This document shows positions 15,583 to 24,482 of a stretch of 64,000 nucleotides of DNA, in pieces. Source of the DNA: Bacteroides fragilis (lineage in GTDB: Bacteria > Bacillota > Clostridia > Lachnospirales > Lachnospiraceae). Both the position numbers and the translations under genes were made by a program. The DNA is taken from NCBI GenBank assembly GCA_023664485.1, contig JAMPFK010000002.1, positions 124,001 to 188,000 of the forward strand, in the 5' to 3' direction. Position 1 is the stretch's first letter, and the number at the start of each line of letters is the position of its first letter. Below the pieces are notes generated by a model. That model ran no database searches. It saw only the letters and a program-made list of their open reading frames with translations, and was not told where the DNA came from.

Positions 15583-17262
15583 ATGATCAGAATCAGTCAG
15601 ATGAAAATGCCGGTCTCCCACAGGGAAGAAGCGCTTCCCGAAAAGGCGGCGGAACTGCTGCATATCGAAAAGGGAGACATCCTTTCCTGGCGGATTGTTA
15701 AGAAATCGACAGACGCCAGAAAGAAACCGGATATTTATTTTATCTATACGCTCGATGTGGAAATCCGGGCGGAAGAGAAATTCCTGCGGCGGCTCGAACG
15801 AAATGCCCGTACGGGATGGGGAAAACACGGCGTGCAGGTTCAGAAAACGGAGGAAACGGCGTATCGTTTTCCGAAAACGGCGGCGTCCGCGGATGCCGCG
15901 CGCCCGGTTATCGTCGGGACCGGCCCCGCCGGCCTGTTCTGCGGATATCTGCTGGCGCAGAACGGTTACCGCCCGATCCTGCTGGAACGGGGAAAGGCAG
16001 TAGAAGACAGGAAAAAGGATGTGGAACTGTTCTGGAAAACAGGCGTTTTGAAACCGGATTCCAATGTGCAGTTCGGCGAGGGCGGCGCGGGCGCTTTTTC
16101 GGACGGAAAGCTCAATACGCTCGTGAAGGATAAGAACAGCAGAAATAAGGAAGTGCTCCGTATTTTTGTACAGGCAGGCGCGCCGGAAGAAATCCTTTAT
16201 GAGGCGAAGCCTCATATCGGGACCGATCTGCTGCTGCATATCGTACGGAACATGCGGGAGAAGATTCTCGCGTGGGGCGGAGAAGTACGGTTTGAAAGCA
16301 GAGTGACAGATATTGTAACGGACAGCGGCGTCATACGGGGCGTTATCATAAACGATACGGAGTGGCTGGAAGCGGATACGGTCGTGCTGGCTGTCGGGCA
16401 CAGCGCGCGCGATACCTTTGAGATGCTTTGTGAGCGGGCCGTTCCGATGGAGGCGAAACCGTTCGCGGTGGGGCTTCGGATAGAGCATCCCAGGCGGATG
16501 ATCAACAGGCTTCAGTACGGCGCGGAAGAGAGCCGTTTTTTACAGGCTGCGGACTATAAGCTGACGGCGAAAACAAAGAGCGGAAGGGGCGTTTATTCCT
16601 TCTGCATGTGTCCGGGCGGCTATGTGGTCAACGCGTCGTCGGAGGAAGGGCGGCTTGCGGTAAACGGCATGAGCTACAGCGGGAGAGACGGCAGGAACAG
16701 CAACAGCGCCGTCATCGTCACTGTAACGCCGGAGGATTTCGGAAGCGGACATCCTCTTGCGGGTATCGAATTCCAGCGGAGTCTGGAGGAAAAAGCGTAT
16801 CGGATCGGCCGGGGCCGCATACCGGTGGAACGCTACGGTGATTTTCGGAAAGCGGTGACGGGGAAGGAGCCGGAGCCCTCTGAGATCTTACGGGAATACC
16901 CGGATTTTATGCCGGAACAAAAAGGCGGCTTTTATTCCGGGGGCCCGCATGGGGAAACGGAGTTCTCGCCGGTATCCGGGATCCTGCCTCATGCCCTGAA
17001 CCTCGCTTTCGTAGAAGGGATGGAGCAGTTTGATCGGAAGCTGCCCGGTTTTCAGGACAGCGGCGTTTATGTTTCGGGCGTGGAAAGCAGAACCTCTTCC
17101 CCGGTGCGGATTCCACGGGACGAGAGCGGCCAGTCTGCGCTTAAAGGGCTCTATCCGTGCGGCGAGGGCGCCGGATATGCGGGCGGCATTACATCGGCGG
17201 CGATGGACGGTATTTACATTGCGGAAAGAATCGCAGTGCAGAACGGAAAGGAGTGTTTATGA
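15583..17262 (+). CDS. FAD-dependent dehydrogenase, COG2509 family
   Basis: 559 residues. An N-terminal domain of about 90 residues (MIRISQMKMPVSHREEALPEKAAELLHI) precedes the FAD motif PVIVGTGPAGLFCGYLLAQNGYRPILLERG (about 107-136). Later motifs are NVQFGEGGAGAFSDGKLNTL, CPGGYVVNASSE and the C-terminal YPCGEGAGYAGGITSAAMDGI. This layout belongs to the uncharacterised COG2509 flavoproteins common in Firmicutes. It lies 18 bp after another flavoprotein and overlaps proB by 4 bp (ATGA), so the three form one transcript. Substrate unknown. Confidence 0.85.
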   Translation: MIRISQMKMPVSHREEALPEKAAELLHIEKGDILSWRIVKKSTDARKKPDIYFIYTLDVEIRAEEKFLRRLERNARTGWGKHGVQVQKTEETAYRFPKTAASADAARPVIVGTGPAGLFCGYLLAQNGYRPILLERGKAVEDRKKDVELFWKTGVLKPDSNVQFGEGGAGAFSDGKLNTLVKDKNSRNKEVLRIFVQAGAPEEILYEAKPHIGTDLLLHIVRNMREKILAWGGEVRFESRVTDIVTDSGVIRGVIINDTEWLEADTVVLAVGHSARDTFEMLCERAVPMEAKPFAVGLRIEHPRRMINRLQYGAEESRFLQAADYKLTAKTKSGRGVYSFCMCPGGYVVNASSEEGRLAVNGMSYSGRDGRNSNSAVIVTVTPEDFGSGHPLAGIEFQRSLEEKAYRIGRGRIPVERYGDFRKAVTGKEPEPSEILREYPDFMPEQKGGFYSGGPHGETEFSPVSGILPHALNLAFVEGMEQFDRKLPGFQDSGVYVSGVESRTSSPVRIPRDESGQSALKGLYPCGEGAGYAGGITSAAMDGIYIAERIAVQNGKECL

Positions 17263-18128
17263 TGGCGGATTTCAGGGAAAGGATGAAGGATAAAAAGAGG
17301 ATCGTAATTAAGATCGGTTCTTCTTCGTTACAGCATGCGGAGACGGGGGATCTGGATTATACGAAGCTGGACGTGCTCGTCCGGGAGCTGTGCGACCTGC
17401 GGAATCAGGGAAAGGACGTGGTTCTTGTGACGTCGGGGGCGATCGCCGTCGGCAGAAAGGCGGTATCCATTAAAAATGAGGAAGAGGATAATCCGATCGC
17501 GGTCAAACAGGCTTATGCGGCGGTCGGCCAGGCGAGGCTCATGATGACTTATCAGAAAATTTTTGCGGAATACAATCAGGTGGCGGCGCAGATCTTAATG
17601 ACGAAAAATACGATCGTGGATAATCTGAACCGTTTCAACGCGCAGAATACCTTTGAGGAGCTGTTCAGGATCGGCGTGATTCCCATCGTAAACGAGAACG
17701 ATACGGTCGCTACCTATGAAATTGAAATCGGGGACAATGATACCTTGTCCGCAATCGTGGCCTCCCTCGTCAAAGCGGATCTGTTGATCCTTTTATCGGA
17801 TATCGACGGACTGTATACGGACGACCCGCGGAAAAATCCGGACGCGCAGTATATAGAGGTGGTGGAGAAGCTGACGGATGAACTCCTGGAGATGGGAAAA
17901 GCCTCCACCGGAAGCGGCTGCGGCACCGGCGGCATGAATACGAAGCTGCAGGCGGCGAAAATCGCGGGCAGTATGGGCGTCGATATGATCATTGCCAACA
18001 GTAAGGACATCAGGGTAATCCACAGACTGTTATCAGGCCGGAAAACAGGGACGCTTTTTGTAGCGGAGCGGGATGAAAGCTTTGATCTGCCATTGTATGT
18101 GCAGCAGATGGCGCATCAGGGCCTGTAA
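17259..18128 (+). CDS. proB: Glutamate 5-kinase (short form without PUA domain)
   Basis: 289 residues of the amino-acid kinase fold. Motifs are RIVIKIGSSSLQH (N-terminal ATP/substrate loop), DVVLVTSGAIAVG, IPIVNENDTVA, LILLSDIDGLYTDDPR and GTGGMNTKLQAAKIA. It phosphorylates glutamate to gamma-glutamyl phosphate, the first step of proline synthesis; ProA is encoded two genes on. The C-terminal PUA domain of enteric ProB is lacking, as in many Firmicutes. The start is the ATGATG at 17259-17264 after GGAAAGGAG; longer in-frame extension upstream lies inside the previous gene and is not used. Confidence 0.93.
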   Translation: MMADFRERMKDKKRIVIKIGSSSLQHAETGDLDYTKLDVLVRELCDLRNQGKDVVLVTSGAIAVGRKAVSIKNEEEDNPIAVKQAYAAVGQARLMMTYQKIFAEYNQVAAQILMTKNTIVDNLNRFNAQNTFEELFRIGVIPIVNENDTVATYEIEIGDNDTLSAIVASLVKADLLILLSDIDGLYTDDPRKNPDAQYIEVVEKLTDELLEMGKASTGSGCGTGGMNTKLQAAKIAGSMGVDMIIANSKDIRVIHRLLSGRKTGTLFVAERDESFDLPLYVQQMAHQGL

Positions 18129-18143
18129 GAACGGAGGAATGAA

Positions 18144-18410
18144 ATGGACGGAAATGGAATCGATACAATGATCCGGCGGATCAACGAGTTATATCATAAG
18201 TCGCAGGCGGAGGGGCTGACGGCGGAAGAGAAGGCCGAACAGGCGAAACTGCGGAGCGCTTATGCGGCGAATGTCAGAAATAATCTGAAAAGCCAGCTCG
18301 ACAATATTTCCATTGTAGAGAAGGACGGAACGGTAACGAATCTGGGAGAGAAGCATCATCGGGCGGCCGAAGCAGAGGGGAGCGCTTGTGGAAAAAAAGA
18401 AAGAGCTTAG
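18144..18410 (+). CDS. DUF896 (YnzC-like) small protein
   Basis: 88 residues. The core INELYHKSQAEGLTAEEKAEQAKLRSAYAANVRNNLKSQLDNI is the helical hairpin of the DUF896/YnzC family of Firmicutes, whose members are near 70 residues. A C-terminal extension of about 20 residues (HHRAAEAEGSACGKKERA) arises because the frame runs over the start of the next gene. In Bacillus ynzC is linked to the SOS region; the function is unknown. Good ribosome binding site ACGGAGGA. It overlaps the fusion gene by 23 bp. Confidence 0.85.
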   Translation: MDGNGIDTMIRRINELYHKSQAEGLTAEEKAEQAKLRSAYAANVRNNLKSQLDNISIVEKDGTVTNLGEKHHRAAEAEGSACGKKERA

Positions 18411-20229
18411 AAAGCAGATCCTGGCGCTGCGGGATGCGATGCCGGAAGAAGAGCGGGAAGAGAAGAGTTCCCGGATAACGGAAACGCTGCTGGCGCTGCC
18501 GCTTTACCGGGAGGCAGAAGCAGTATTGACTTATGTAAACTATCTGAGTGAAGTCAATACGACCGACCTGGTCAATAATGCTCTGTCGGATCATAAACGG
18601 GTCTTCGCGCCCAGAGTATCCGGGGAAACGATGGAATTTTATCAGATAACGGAAATGAAGGACCTGAAGGAAGGCTATCGGGGAATCCGGGAGCCGGTCT
18701 CCAGGAGGAGATTCAATGCGGTAACGGATGCGGGCCCGGCGCTTATGCTGATGCCGGGGGCCGTTTTCGATGAGAAATGCCATCGGATCGGCTACGGAAA
18801 AGGGTTTTATGATAAATATTTAAATCGTCTGCGGGAAAAGGGCGCAGCGGTCCATACGCTGGCCCTGTGTTATGAATGCCAGATCCTGCCGGAAATACCG
18901 GTAGAAGAGCATGATATCAGGCCGCAGATGATTTTGACGGAGGAACGGATCCGAATGTCAGGAAAGGAACAGGATATGGCGATGGATAATCTGGAAGAAC
19001 TGGGAAAAAGGGCGGAAGCGGCGAAGTATCAGTTACAGACGCTTTCAGCTGAACGGAAGAATGCGGCGCTGCAGGCAGTTGCGGAAGCGTTTCTGGAAAG
19101 AGAACAGGAAGTGCTTGCCGCTAATGAAAGAGACAGGAGGGCCGGGGAAGAGGGCGGGATGCGCCCGGCGATGCTCGACAGGCTCAGGCTGACGGAAGAA
19201 CGGATCCATGCGATGGCGGACGGCCTGCTGGAGATCGCAAAGCTTCCAGACCCGGTCGGCGAGGTGCTGGAACGATTCGATCGGCCGAACGGGCTGCATA
19301 TCACGAAGCTGCGCGTTCCCTTCGGCGTTATCGGCATTATCTATGAAGCGAGACCAAACGTTACGGCGGACGCTTTCGGGCTTTGCTTTAAGACCGGCAA
19401 TGCGGTCATTTTAAAGGGCGGAAAGGAGGCCCTTCATTCCAATATTGCGATCTCAGATATCATTCGGGAAACGCTGGCGGCGGAAGGCATTACGGAAGAT
19501 GCCCTGCTGTTCATTACGGATACGGACAGACAGGTAACGAACGCGTTCATGAAATTGAACCGGTATGTGGATGTTCTGATCCCGCGGGGCGGCGCAGGAT
19601 TGATCCGCGCCGTCGTGGAGAACAGTACGATTCCGGTCATCGAGACCGGCACGGGGAACTGCCATATTTACATCGACGAGGAGGCGGATATCGGAAAGGC
19701 GGTGCCGATCGTTCTCAATGCCAAGACCCAGCGCATCGGCGTCTGCAATGCCTGCGAATCGCTCGTGATCCATGAGAAGATTGCGGATAAGCTTTTACCG
19801 GCGCTCGGAAAGGCCCTGCGGGAGAATCATGTGGAAATGCGCGGCGACGGACGGGCGATAGAGCTGATTCCCGGCTGTCTTCCCGCGACGGAAGAAGATT
19901 ACGGGACCGAATATCTGGATTATATGATTTCCATAAAAACCGTTTCCTCTCTGGAAGAAGCGATCGCCCATATCAACCGTTATACGACAAGACATTCCGA
20001 TGCTATTCTGACGGAAAATGAGGAGCATGCCCGGCGGTTTCTGCAGAGCGTCGATTCGGCCTGCGTCTATGTCAATGCCTCTACCAGATTTACCGACGGT
20101 TTCGAGTTCGGTTTCGGCGCGGAAATCGGTATCAGCACGCAGAAGCTTCATGCGAGAGGGCCTATGGGGCTGCGTGAATTGACTACTTATAAATATACAA
20201 TTATTGGGAATGGCCAGACAAGACCGTAA
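18388..20229 (+). CDS. proA: Fusion: 5-formyltetrahydrofolate cyclo-ligase + glutamate-5-semialdehyde dehydrogenase (ProA)
   Basis: 613 residues in one frame from GTG 18388 (ribosome binding site GAGGGG). Residues 1-190 are a full 5-FTHF cyclo-ligase (MthfS/YgfA): KKELRKQILALRDAM, then GYGKGFYDKYL near 133-143. Residues about 199-613 are a full ProA: NLEELGKRAEAAKYQL, GVIGIIYEARPNVTADAFGLCFKTGNAVILKGGKEA, and the catalytic loop TQRIGVCNACESL with Cys453. The joint lies in RMSGKEQDMAMDNLEE, with no stop. An internal GGAAAGG (18961-18967) sits 8 nt before in-frame ATG 18976, so a separate ProA could also be made. ProA completes the ProB step; cyclo-ligase makes methenyl-THF. The two activities have no known link. 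Confidence 0.9.
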   Translation: MEKKKELRKQILALRDAMPEEEREEKSSRITETLLALPLYREAEAVLTYVNYLSEVNTTDLVNNALSDHKRVFAPRVSGETMEFYQITEMKDLKEGYRGIREPVSRRRFNAVTDAGPALMLMPGAVFDEKCHRIGYGKGFYDKYLNRLREKGAAVHTLALCYECQILPEIPVEEHDIRPQMILTEERIRMSGKEQDMAMDNLEELGKRAEAAKYQLQTLSAERKNAALQAVAEAFLEREQEVLAANERDRRAGEEGGMRPAMLDRLRLTEERIHAMADGLLEIAKLPDPVGEVLERFDRPNGLHITKLRVPFGVIGIIYEARPNVTADAFGLCFKTGNAVILKGGKEALHSNIAISDIIRETLAAEGITEDALLFITDTDRQVTNAFMKLNRYVDVLIPRGGAGLIRAVVENSTIPVIETGTGNCHIYIDEEADIGKAVPIVLNAKTQRIGVCNACESLVIHEKIADKLLPALGKALRENHVEMRGDGRAIELIPGCLPATEEDYGTEYLDYMISIKTVSSLEEAIAHINRYTTRHSDAILTENEEHARRFLQSVDSACVYVNASTRFTDGFEFGFGAEIGISTQKLHARGPMGLRELTTYKYTIIGNGQTRP

Positions 20230-20309
20230 AAAGGACATATTTTTCTGTTTTTTGTGAAATATGTAAAAATTTTCGCAAACTTTCTGTTTTTTTCTGCACG
20301 ACCCTATGA

Positions 20310-20315
20310 TATAAT
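20310..20315 (+). promoter_or_regulatory. Candidate -10 box for the chemotaxis receptor
   Basis: TATAAT 35 bp before ATG 20351 in a 120-bp AT-rich intergenic region. The -35 position is T-rich without a clear TTGACA. An AT-rich inverted repeat (ACATATTT 20235-20242 with AAATATGT 20257-20264) upstream may end proA transcription weakly. Confidence 0.4.
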
Positions 20316-20350
20316 TTATAATATTCACTGAAAAAATGGGAGAGATGCTT

Positions 20351-22108
20351 ATGAAGGACAAAAAAGAGAATCACCGGAAGAAAAAGGGGTTGGGCATTCT
20401 GCCCAAAATGGTATTGATGTGTTCTTTGCCAATGGTAATTCTGGAAGTTGTTATTACGGTGTATTCCATTAACGCGCTGCAGGAGGGGATGCAGTCGGAA
20501 GCGCTGAATGGTTTGAGCAATGTGTGTCAGTCCGTTTCGGCGGCTTATGAGGCGGTTGATGCCGGCGCTTACCATTTGGAAGGGGAAGTTCTTTATAAAG
20601 GTGAATATTGTGTAACGGAAAATCTGGAAGTTATCGACAGCTTTACCGGGGGTTCGGATGTTTCGGTCACTCTGTTCTACGGGGATACGAGAAGGGCCAC
20701 ATCGCTTATCGACAAAGCGACGGGAAACCGGATCGTCGGAACGAAAGCGTCCGATACGGTCATCAGCACCGTACTCCAGGGCGGCAAAGATTATTCCACG
20801 AACAGGATCGAAATCAACGGCGAGAATTATTATGCTTATTACAGGCCGGTGAAAGATGACGGTGGACAGATCGTCGGTATGGTATTTGCCGGACGGCCGA
20901 GCGCAAAGGTGGATGCGGTCATTATCAGACAGACTGCCAGCATTGCGGGAATTGCGCTTGTTATTCTGCTGATTTCCATCGCGATATGCACGCTTATGGT
21001 CAAAGGAATCGTTCGCGTCGTGCTTCATGCGGAAAATATGCTGGGCAATATTGCCAACGGCCAGCTGAAAATACAGCTGAGCAGCGGCGCGGAAAAAATC
21101 AGCGAAGCGGCCAGGAACAGAACGGATGAGATCGGAAAGATGGTTTCTTCCATGTACGAACTGGTGGAAAAGCTGCAAAACATGGTGGCCAATATTAAGA
21201 GAACGACGGAAAATCTGACGCAGTCGGGCGTGTCTTTGGACTCTCTGGCTATGCAGACGAGTACGACGGCTGATGAGATCAGCCATGCTGTCGAGGATAT
21301 TTCCAAAGGAGCGATAACGCAGGCTGAGGATATCGAATCGGCGACAATGCAGGTCACGAATATCGGGGAAATGATCGGGCAGATCGTAAGCGGCGTTAAG
21401 GAGCTCGATGAAATATCCCTCGGAATGAAGAAAGCGGATGACGAATCCGGACAGATCATCAGCGAGCTGAGCGCTTCCAACGATAAGACCATCGGCGCGA
21501 TTCAGAAAATCGATGCTTCCGTACATACGACGAATGAATCGGTCGGGAGGATACAGGAGGCGGTCAATCTGATTACGGCGATTGCCAGCGAAACGAGCCT
21601 GCTCGCGTTAAATGCGAGCATCGAGGCCGCGAGAGCGGGCGAAGCCGGCAGGGGATTTGCGGTAGTCGCTTCCCAGATCTCCAAATTGTCCGAGGATTCC
21701 AATAGTTCGGCAAAGACGATCGAAGATATCATTACCAAGCTTTCCGACGATTCGGCGGCGTCCGTCCAGATCATGGCCGAGGTAGGGGAAATTATCAACG
21801 AACAGCAGCGGAAGCTGGAGGAAACGAAGAACAAGTTCAGGGATGTCAGCAGAGGCATCGAAACTTCGATGGTGGAAACGGAGAAGATTTACGGCCAGAC
21901 GAAGGAATGCGATGCGGCAAGAGCCCAGGTAACGGATGTTATTCAGAATCTTTCCGCCGTCGCACAGCAGAATGCCGCTTCGACAGAAGAGACCAACGCG
22001 GCGATGCAGGAACTGAACGCGACGATCAGCCTGCTTTCCGAGGCTGCGAAGGATCTGAAAGAAATTGCGCAGAAGCTTGAAGAAGATGTTTCTTTCTTTA
22101 AGATCTGA
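20351..22108 (+). CDS. Methyl-accepting chemotaxis protein
   Basis: 585 residues. The basic N-terminus is followed by TM1 (about 17-40, MVLMCSLPMVILEVVITVYS), an extracytoplasmic cache-like sensor of about 150 residues, TM2 (about 201-222, IAGIALVILLISIAICTLMV), then HAMP and a long MA signalling domain. The conserved hairpin tip EIASETSLLALNASIEAARAGEAGRGFAVVASQI is intact, so it should couple to CheA/CheW. The sensor contains YYRPVKDDGGQIVGMVFAGRPS, typical of single-cache domains. Ligand unknown. Start ATG 20351 is chosen because GGGAGAG (20338-20344) lies 6 nt upstream; ATG 20336 and 20345 are in frame. Confidence 0.92.
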   Translation: MKDKKENHRKKKGLGILPKMVLMCSLPMVILEVVITVYSINALQEGMQSEALNGLSNVCQSVSAAYEAVDAGAYHLEGEVLYKGEYCVTENLEVIDSFTGGSDVSVTLFYGDTRRATSLIDKATGNRIVGTKASDTVISTVLQGGKDYSTNRIEINGENYYAYYRPVKDDGGQIVGMVFAGRPSAKVDAVIIRQTASIAGIALVILLISIAICTLMVKGIVRVVLHAENMLGNIANGQLKIQLSSGAEKISEAARNRTDEIGKMVSSMYELVEKLQNMVANIKRTTENLTQSGVSLDSLAMQTSTTADEISHAVEDISKGAITQAEDIESATMQVTNIGEMIGQIVSGVKELDEISLGMKKADDESGQIISELSASNDKTIGAIQKIDASVHTTNESVGRIQEAVNLITAIASETSLLALNASIEAARAGEAGRGFAVVASQISKLSEDSNSSAKTIEDIITKLSDDSAASVQIMAEVGEIINEQQRKLEETKNKFRDVSRGIETSMVETEKIYGQTKECDAARAQVTDVIQNLSAVAQQNAASTEETNAAMQELNATISLLSEAAKDLKEIAQKLEEDVSFFKI

Positions 22109-22143
22109 CGGCGCAGACCGGTATTAAACGGGGGAGTTCTATC

Positions 22144-22401
22144 ATGAGCGATGAATTGAGAATGTCCGTATCCCCCATTTGCACGAAGGATGGCAGAAAA
22201 TATGCCTTTGTTTCCTTCACGGATGGAGAACGGAGCGCGGAAGGCAGGATTCCGGAGTGCAGAATTACCGTAAACGGCGGTTTTGACAGGGAAGAGGTCA
22301 TACAGTTGGAAGAATACATGAGCCGGGAGCTGCCGCAGCTGAAAAAGATGGCGGCTGGAATCAATATTATGAGAAATTTTATGGACGGTACGAAAACATA
22401 G
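22144..22401 (+). CDS. Small conserved-looking protein downstream of the chemotaxis receptor
   Basis: 85 residues, soluble, beta-rich first half (SDELRMSVSPICTKDGRKYAFVSFTDGERSAEGRIPECRITVNGGF) and a helical second half (EEVIQLEEYMSRELPQLKKMAAGINIMRNFM). It follows the receptor by 35 bp with GGGGGAG as ribosome binding site and is followed by a terminator, so it belongs to the receptor operon. I do not recognise the family. Coding character (codon use like its neighbours, good ribosome binding site, terminator placement) supports a real gene. Confidence 0.7.
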   Translation: MSDELRMSVSPICTKDGRKYAFVSFTDGERSAEGRIPECRITVNGGFDREEVIQLEEYMSRELPQLKKMAAGINIMRNFMDGTKT

Positions 22402-22407
22402 CATGGG

Positions 22408-22444
22408 AAGAGCGGAGCCGGAATCGTTGGGCGCCGCTCTTTTT
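22408..22444 (+). terminator. Rho-independent terminator after receptor operon
   Basis: AAGAGCGG (22408-22415) pairs with CCGCTCTT (22434-22441), loop of 18 nt, followed by a T run (TTTT into 22444). Confidence 0.75.
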
Positions 22445-22529
22445 CGTTAAAAAGTAAACGAAGTTTCTTATGGCAAAACGAAAGAAGGAAAGGTATAATA
22501 TTAGAAATTGTTCGTTTTGCGAATATAAT

Positions 22530-22646
22530 GCTCACGCCCCAATTCACGGGTCGAGCAGGAATGGAGGTATACTGTGAAAAATAAATTTTTCACAGGCAAA
22601 TTTGTGCTTGCGCCCAAATTCGCAGGCTAAGCAAGAATGGAGGTAT
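22530..22646 (+). repeat. Duplicated 41-bp leader element with central hairpin
   Basis: Two 41-bp copies, 22530-22570 and 22606-22646, identical at 32 of 41 positions and 76 bp apart. Each contains a GCT...AGC inverted pair around GCCC-AATTC and ends in GAATGGAGGTAT, a Shine-Dalgarno sequence. Between them CTGTGAAAAAT (22572-22582) and ATTTTTCACAG (22585-22595) form an 11-bp hairpin. After the first copy, GTG 22574 opens an 18-codon reading frame ending at TAA 22628-22630; the second copy drives the real gene at 22650. TATAAT boxes occur at 22494-22499 and 22524-22529. It may be a palindromic repeat element that supplies ribosome binding sites. Confidence 0.7.
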
Positions 22647-22649
22647 TTC

Positions 22650-24482
22650 ATGAGCAGACTGGAAATTGCATCCCCGAACCGCGCCAAAATCGTTATGGAG
22701 GGCCTATATAAGGATTTGGAGCGCAGAATTGAATCCAGCCCGCCGGGGCTTTGCCCGGTAGATATGTCGAGGGCCTTTTTGGAGCTGTGCCATGCGCAGA
22801 CCTGCGGAAAGTGCGTGCCATGCCGCATCGGGCTCGGACAGCTGAGCCATTTTATCGAGGACGTTTTAAACGGCAGGGCGACGATGGAAACGCTGGATAT
22901 TATGGAGCAGACCGCGCTTTCCATTATGGAATCGGCGGACTGCGCCATCGGATATGAGGCCGCCAATATGGTATACAAAGGCCTGATCGGCTATCGCGAC
23001 GATTACATAGGTCATATTCAGAACAACCGTTGTACCTGCACTTATAACCAGCCGGTATCCTGCGTATCGCTTTGCCCGGCCCATGTGGACATTCCGGGAT
23101 ATATCGCGCTCGTCGGAGAGGGGCGGTATCAGGATGCCATCCGGCTGATTCGAAAAGATAATCCGTTCCCGACGACCTGCGGCTTTATCTGCGAGCATCC
23201 ATGCGAGGCGAGGTGCCGCAGAAATATGGTGGACGATTCCGTCAATATCCGCGGCCTGAAACGGGTAGCCGCCGATTTCGCGGGAGAGGTGGATCCGCCG
23301 ATGTGCGCGCCCCGCACAGGGAAACGTGTGGCCGTTCTCGGCGGCGGCCCCGGCGGGCTGAGCGCGGCCTATTATTTACAGCTGATGGGACATCAGGTAA
23401 CGGTCTATGAAATGCTTCCGGAACTGGGCGGTATGCTGCGTTACGGCATTCCCAATTACCGGCTGCCCAAGAACCGGCTGGATGAAGATATCAGAAGTAT
23501 CCTGAAAACGGGCGTCGAGGTAAAGCATGGCCTGAAGATTGGACAGGATATTACCATACAGGAGCTGCGGGAGCAGTATGACGCCGTTTTGATCACCATC
23601 GGCGCGAGCACCGATAAGAAGCTCGGCCTGGAAGGGGAGGATGCGGACGGCGTTCTGTCTGCGGTTCAATTCCTCAGGAACGTAGGCAGACATGAGATTA
23701 TGGATCTGACCGGGAAAGAAGTCGCAGTCATCGGCGGCGGCAATGTTTCAATGGATGCGGTGCGGACCGCAAAGCGTCTCGGCGCGAAGAAGGTGAGCAT
23801 CGTCTACCGCAGAAGAATGTCCGATATGACGGCTCTGCGGGGAGAAATCGACGGGGCCATCGCGGAAGGGATCGAGCTTTGGACACTGAAAGCGCCGGCA
23901 TCTATCGAAGTCGATGAGAACAATCATGTAAAAGGGATCTATGTGACGCCGCAGATGGTGAGCGCGATCCGCGACGGGCGGGCGGGCATCAGGCCCACCG
24001 GGGAAGAAGATCTCTATATTCCATGTGATGTGTTAATTAAGGCCATCGGCCAGAACATAGAAACGAGACATTTTGAAGAGGCCGGCATTCCGGTAGCGCG
24101 CGGCAGGATCGTGACGAAGAGCTCCGGTACGTTCGCCAATCTGCCGGGCGTCTTTGCGGGCGGCGACTGCGCGAGCGGACCGGCATCCGTCATCAGCGCG
24201 ATTGCGGCGGCGAAGGTCGTAGCGGCCAATATCGACGAATACCTCGGATATCATCATGAAATATCCTGCGATGTCAAAATCCCGGAGCCGCACCTGAACG
24301 ATAACAGCCCCTGCGGAAGGGTCAACCTGACGGAGCGGGAAGCGTGCGAAAGAATCCGTGATTTTGAAGGCGTAGAGAACTGTATGACCGAAAAAGAAGC
24401 GAAACAGGAAGCGAACCGCTGTCTGCGCTGCGATCATTTCGGCTATGGCATATTTAAAGGAGGCAGAGAGACATTATGGTAA
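22650..24482 (+). CDS. NuoF/GltD-type iron-sulfur flavoprotein, hydrogenase partner
   Basis: 610 residues. The N-terminus (about 35-125) has the NuoF-type [4Fe-4S] motif CGKCVPCRIGLGQL. A GltD-like body follows, with Cys clusters CVSLCPAHVDIPGYI and CGFICEHPCEARC, FAD motif VLGGGPGGLSAAYYLQ, NAD(P)H motif VIGGGNVSMDAV and the C-terminal FAD loop GGDCASGPASVISAIAAAK. It ends with a Cys pair RCLRC. It overlaps the hydrogenase gene by 7 bp, so the two proteins probably form one enzyme moving electrons between NAD(P)H, ferredoxin and H2. This matches the glutamate-synthase-linked (group A2) [FeFe] hydrogenase gene arrangement known from gut Firmicutes. ATG 22650 is set by GGAGGT 6 nt upstream. 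Confidence 0.85.
   Translation: MSRLEIASPNRAKIVMEGLYKDLERRIESSPPGLCPVDMSRAFLELCHAQTCGKCVPCRIGLGQLSHFIEDVLNGRATMETLDIMEQTALSIMESADCAIGYEAANMVYKGLIGYRDDYIGHIQNNRCTCTYNQPVSCVSLCPAHVDIPGYIALVGEGRYQDAIRLIRKDNPFPTTCGFICEHPCEARCRRNMVDDSVNIRGLKRVAADFAGEVDPPMCAPRTGKRVAVLGGGPGGLSAAYYLQLMGHQVTVYEMLPELGGMLRYGIPNYRLPKNRLDEDIRSILKTGVEVKHGLKIGQDITIQELREQYDAVLITIGASTDKKLGLEGEDADGVLSAVQFLRNVGRHEIMDLTGKEVAVIGGGNVSMDAVRTAKRLGAKKVSIVYRRRMSDMTALRGEIDGAIAEGIELWTLKAPASIEVDENNHVKGIYVTPQMVSAIRDGRAGIRPTGEEDLYIPCDVLIKAIGQNIETRHFEEAGIPVARGRIVTKSSGTFANLPGVFAGGDCASGPASVISAIAAAKVVAANIDEYLGYHHEISCDVKIPEPHLNDNSPCGRVNLTEREACERIRDFEGVENCMTEKEAKQEANRCLRCDHFGYGIFKGGRETLW

Noticed and set aside
14767..16488. 573-codon open frame on the - strand
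   Set aside because: It lies entirely opposite two clear flavoprotein genes with full motifs; its product is Arg/Phe/Leu-rich without any domain, typical for the antisense of GC-biased codons.
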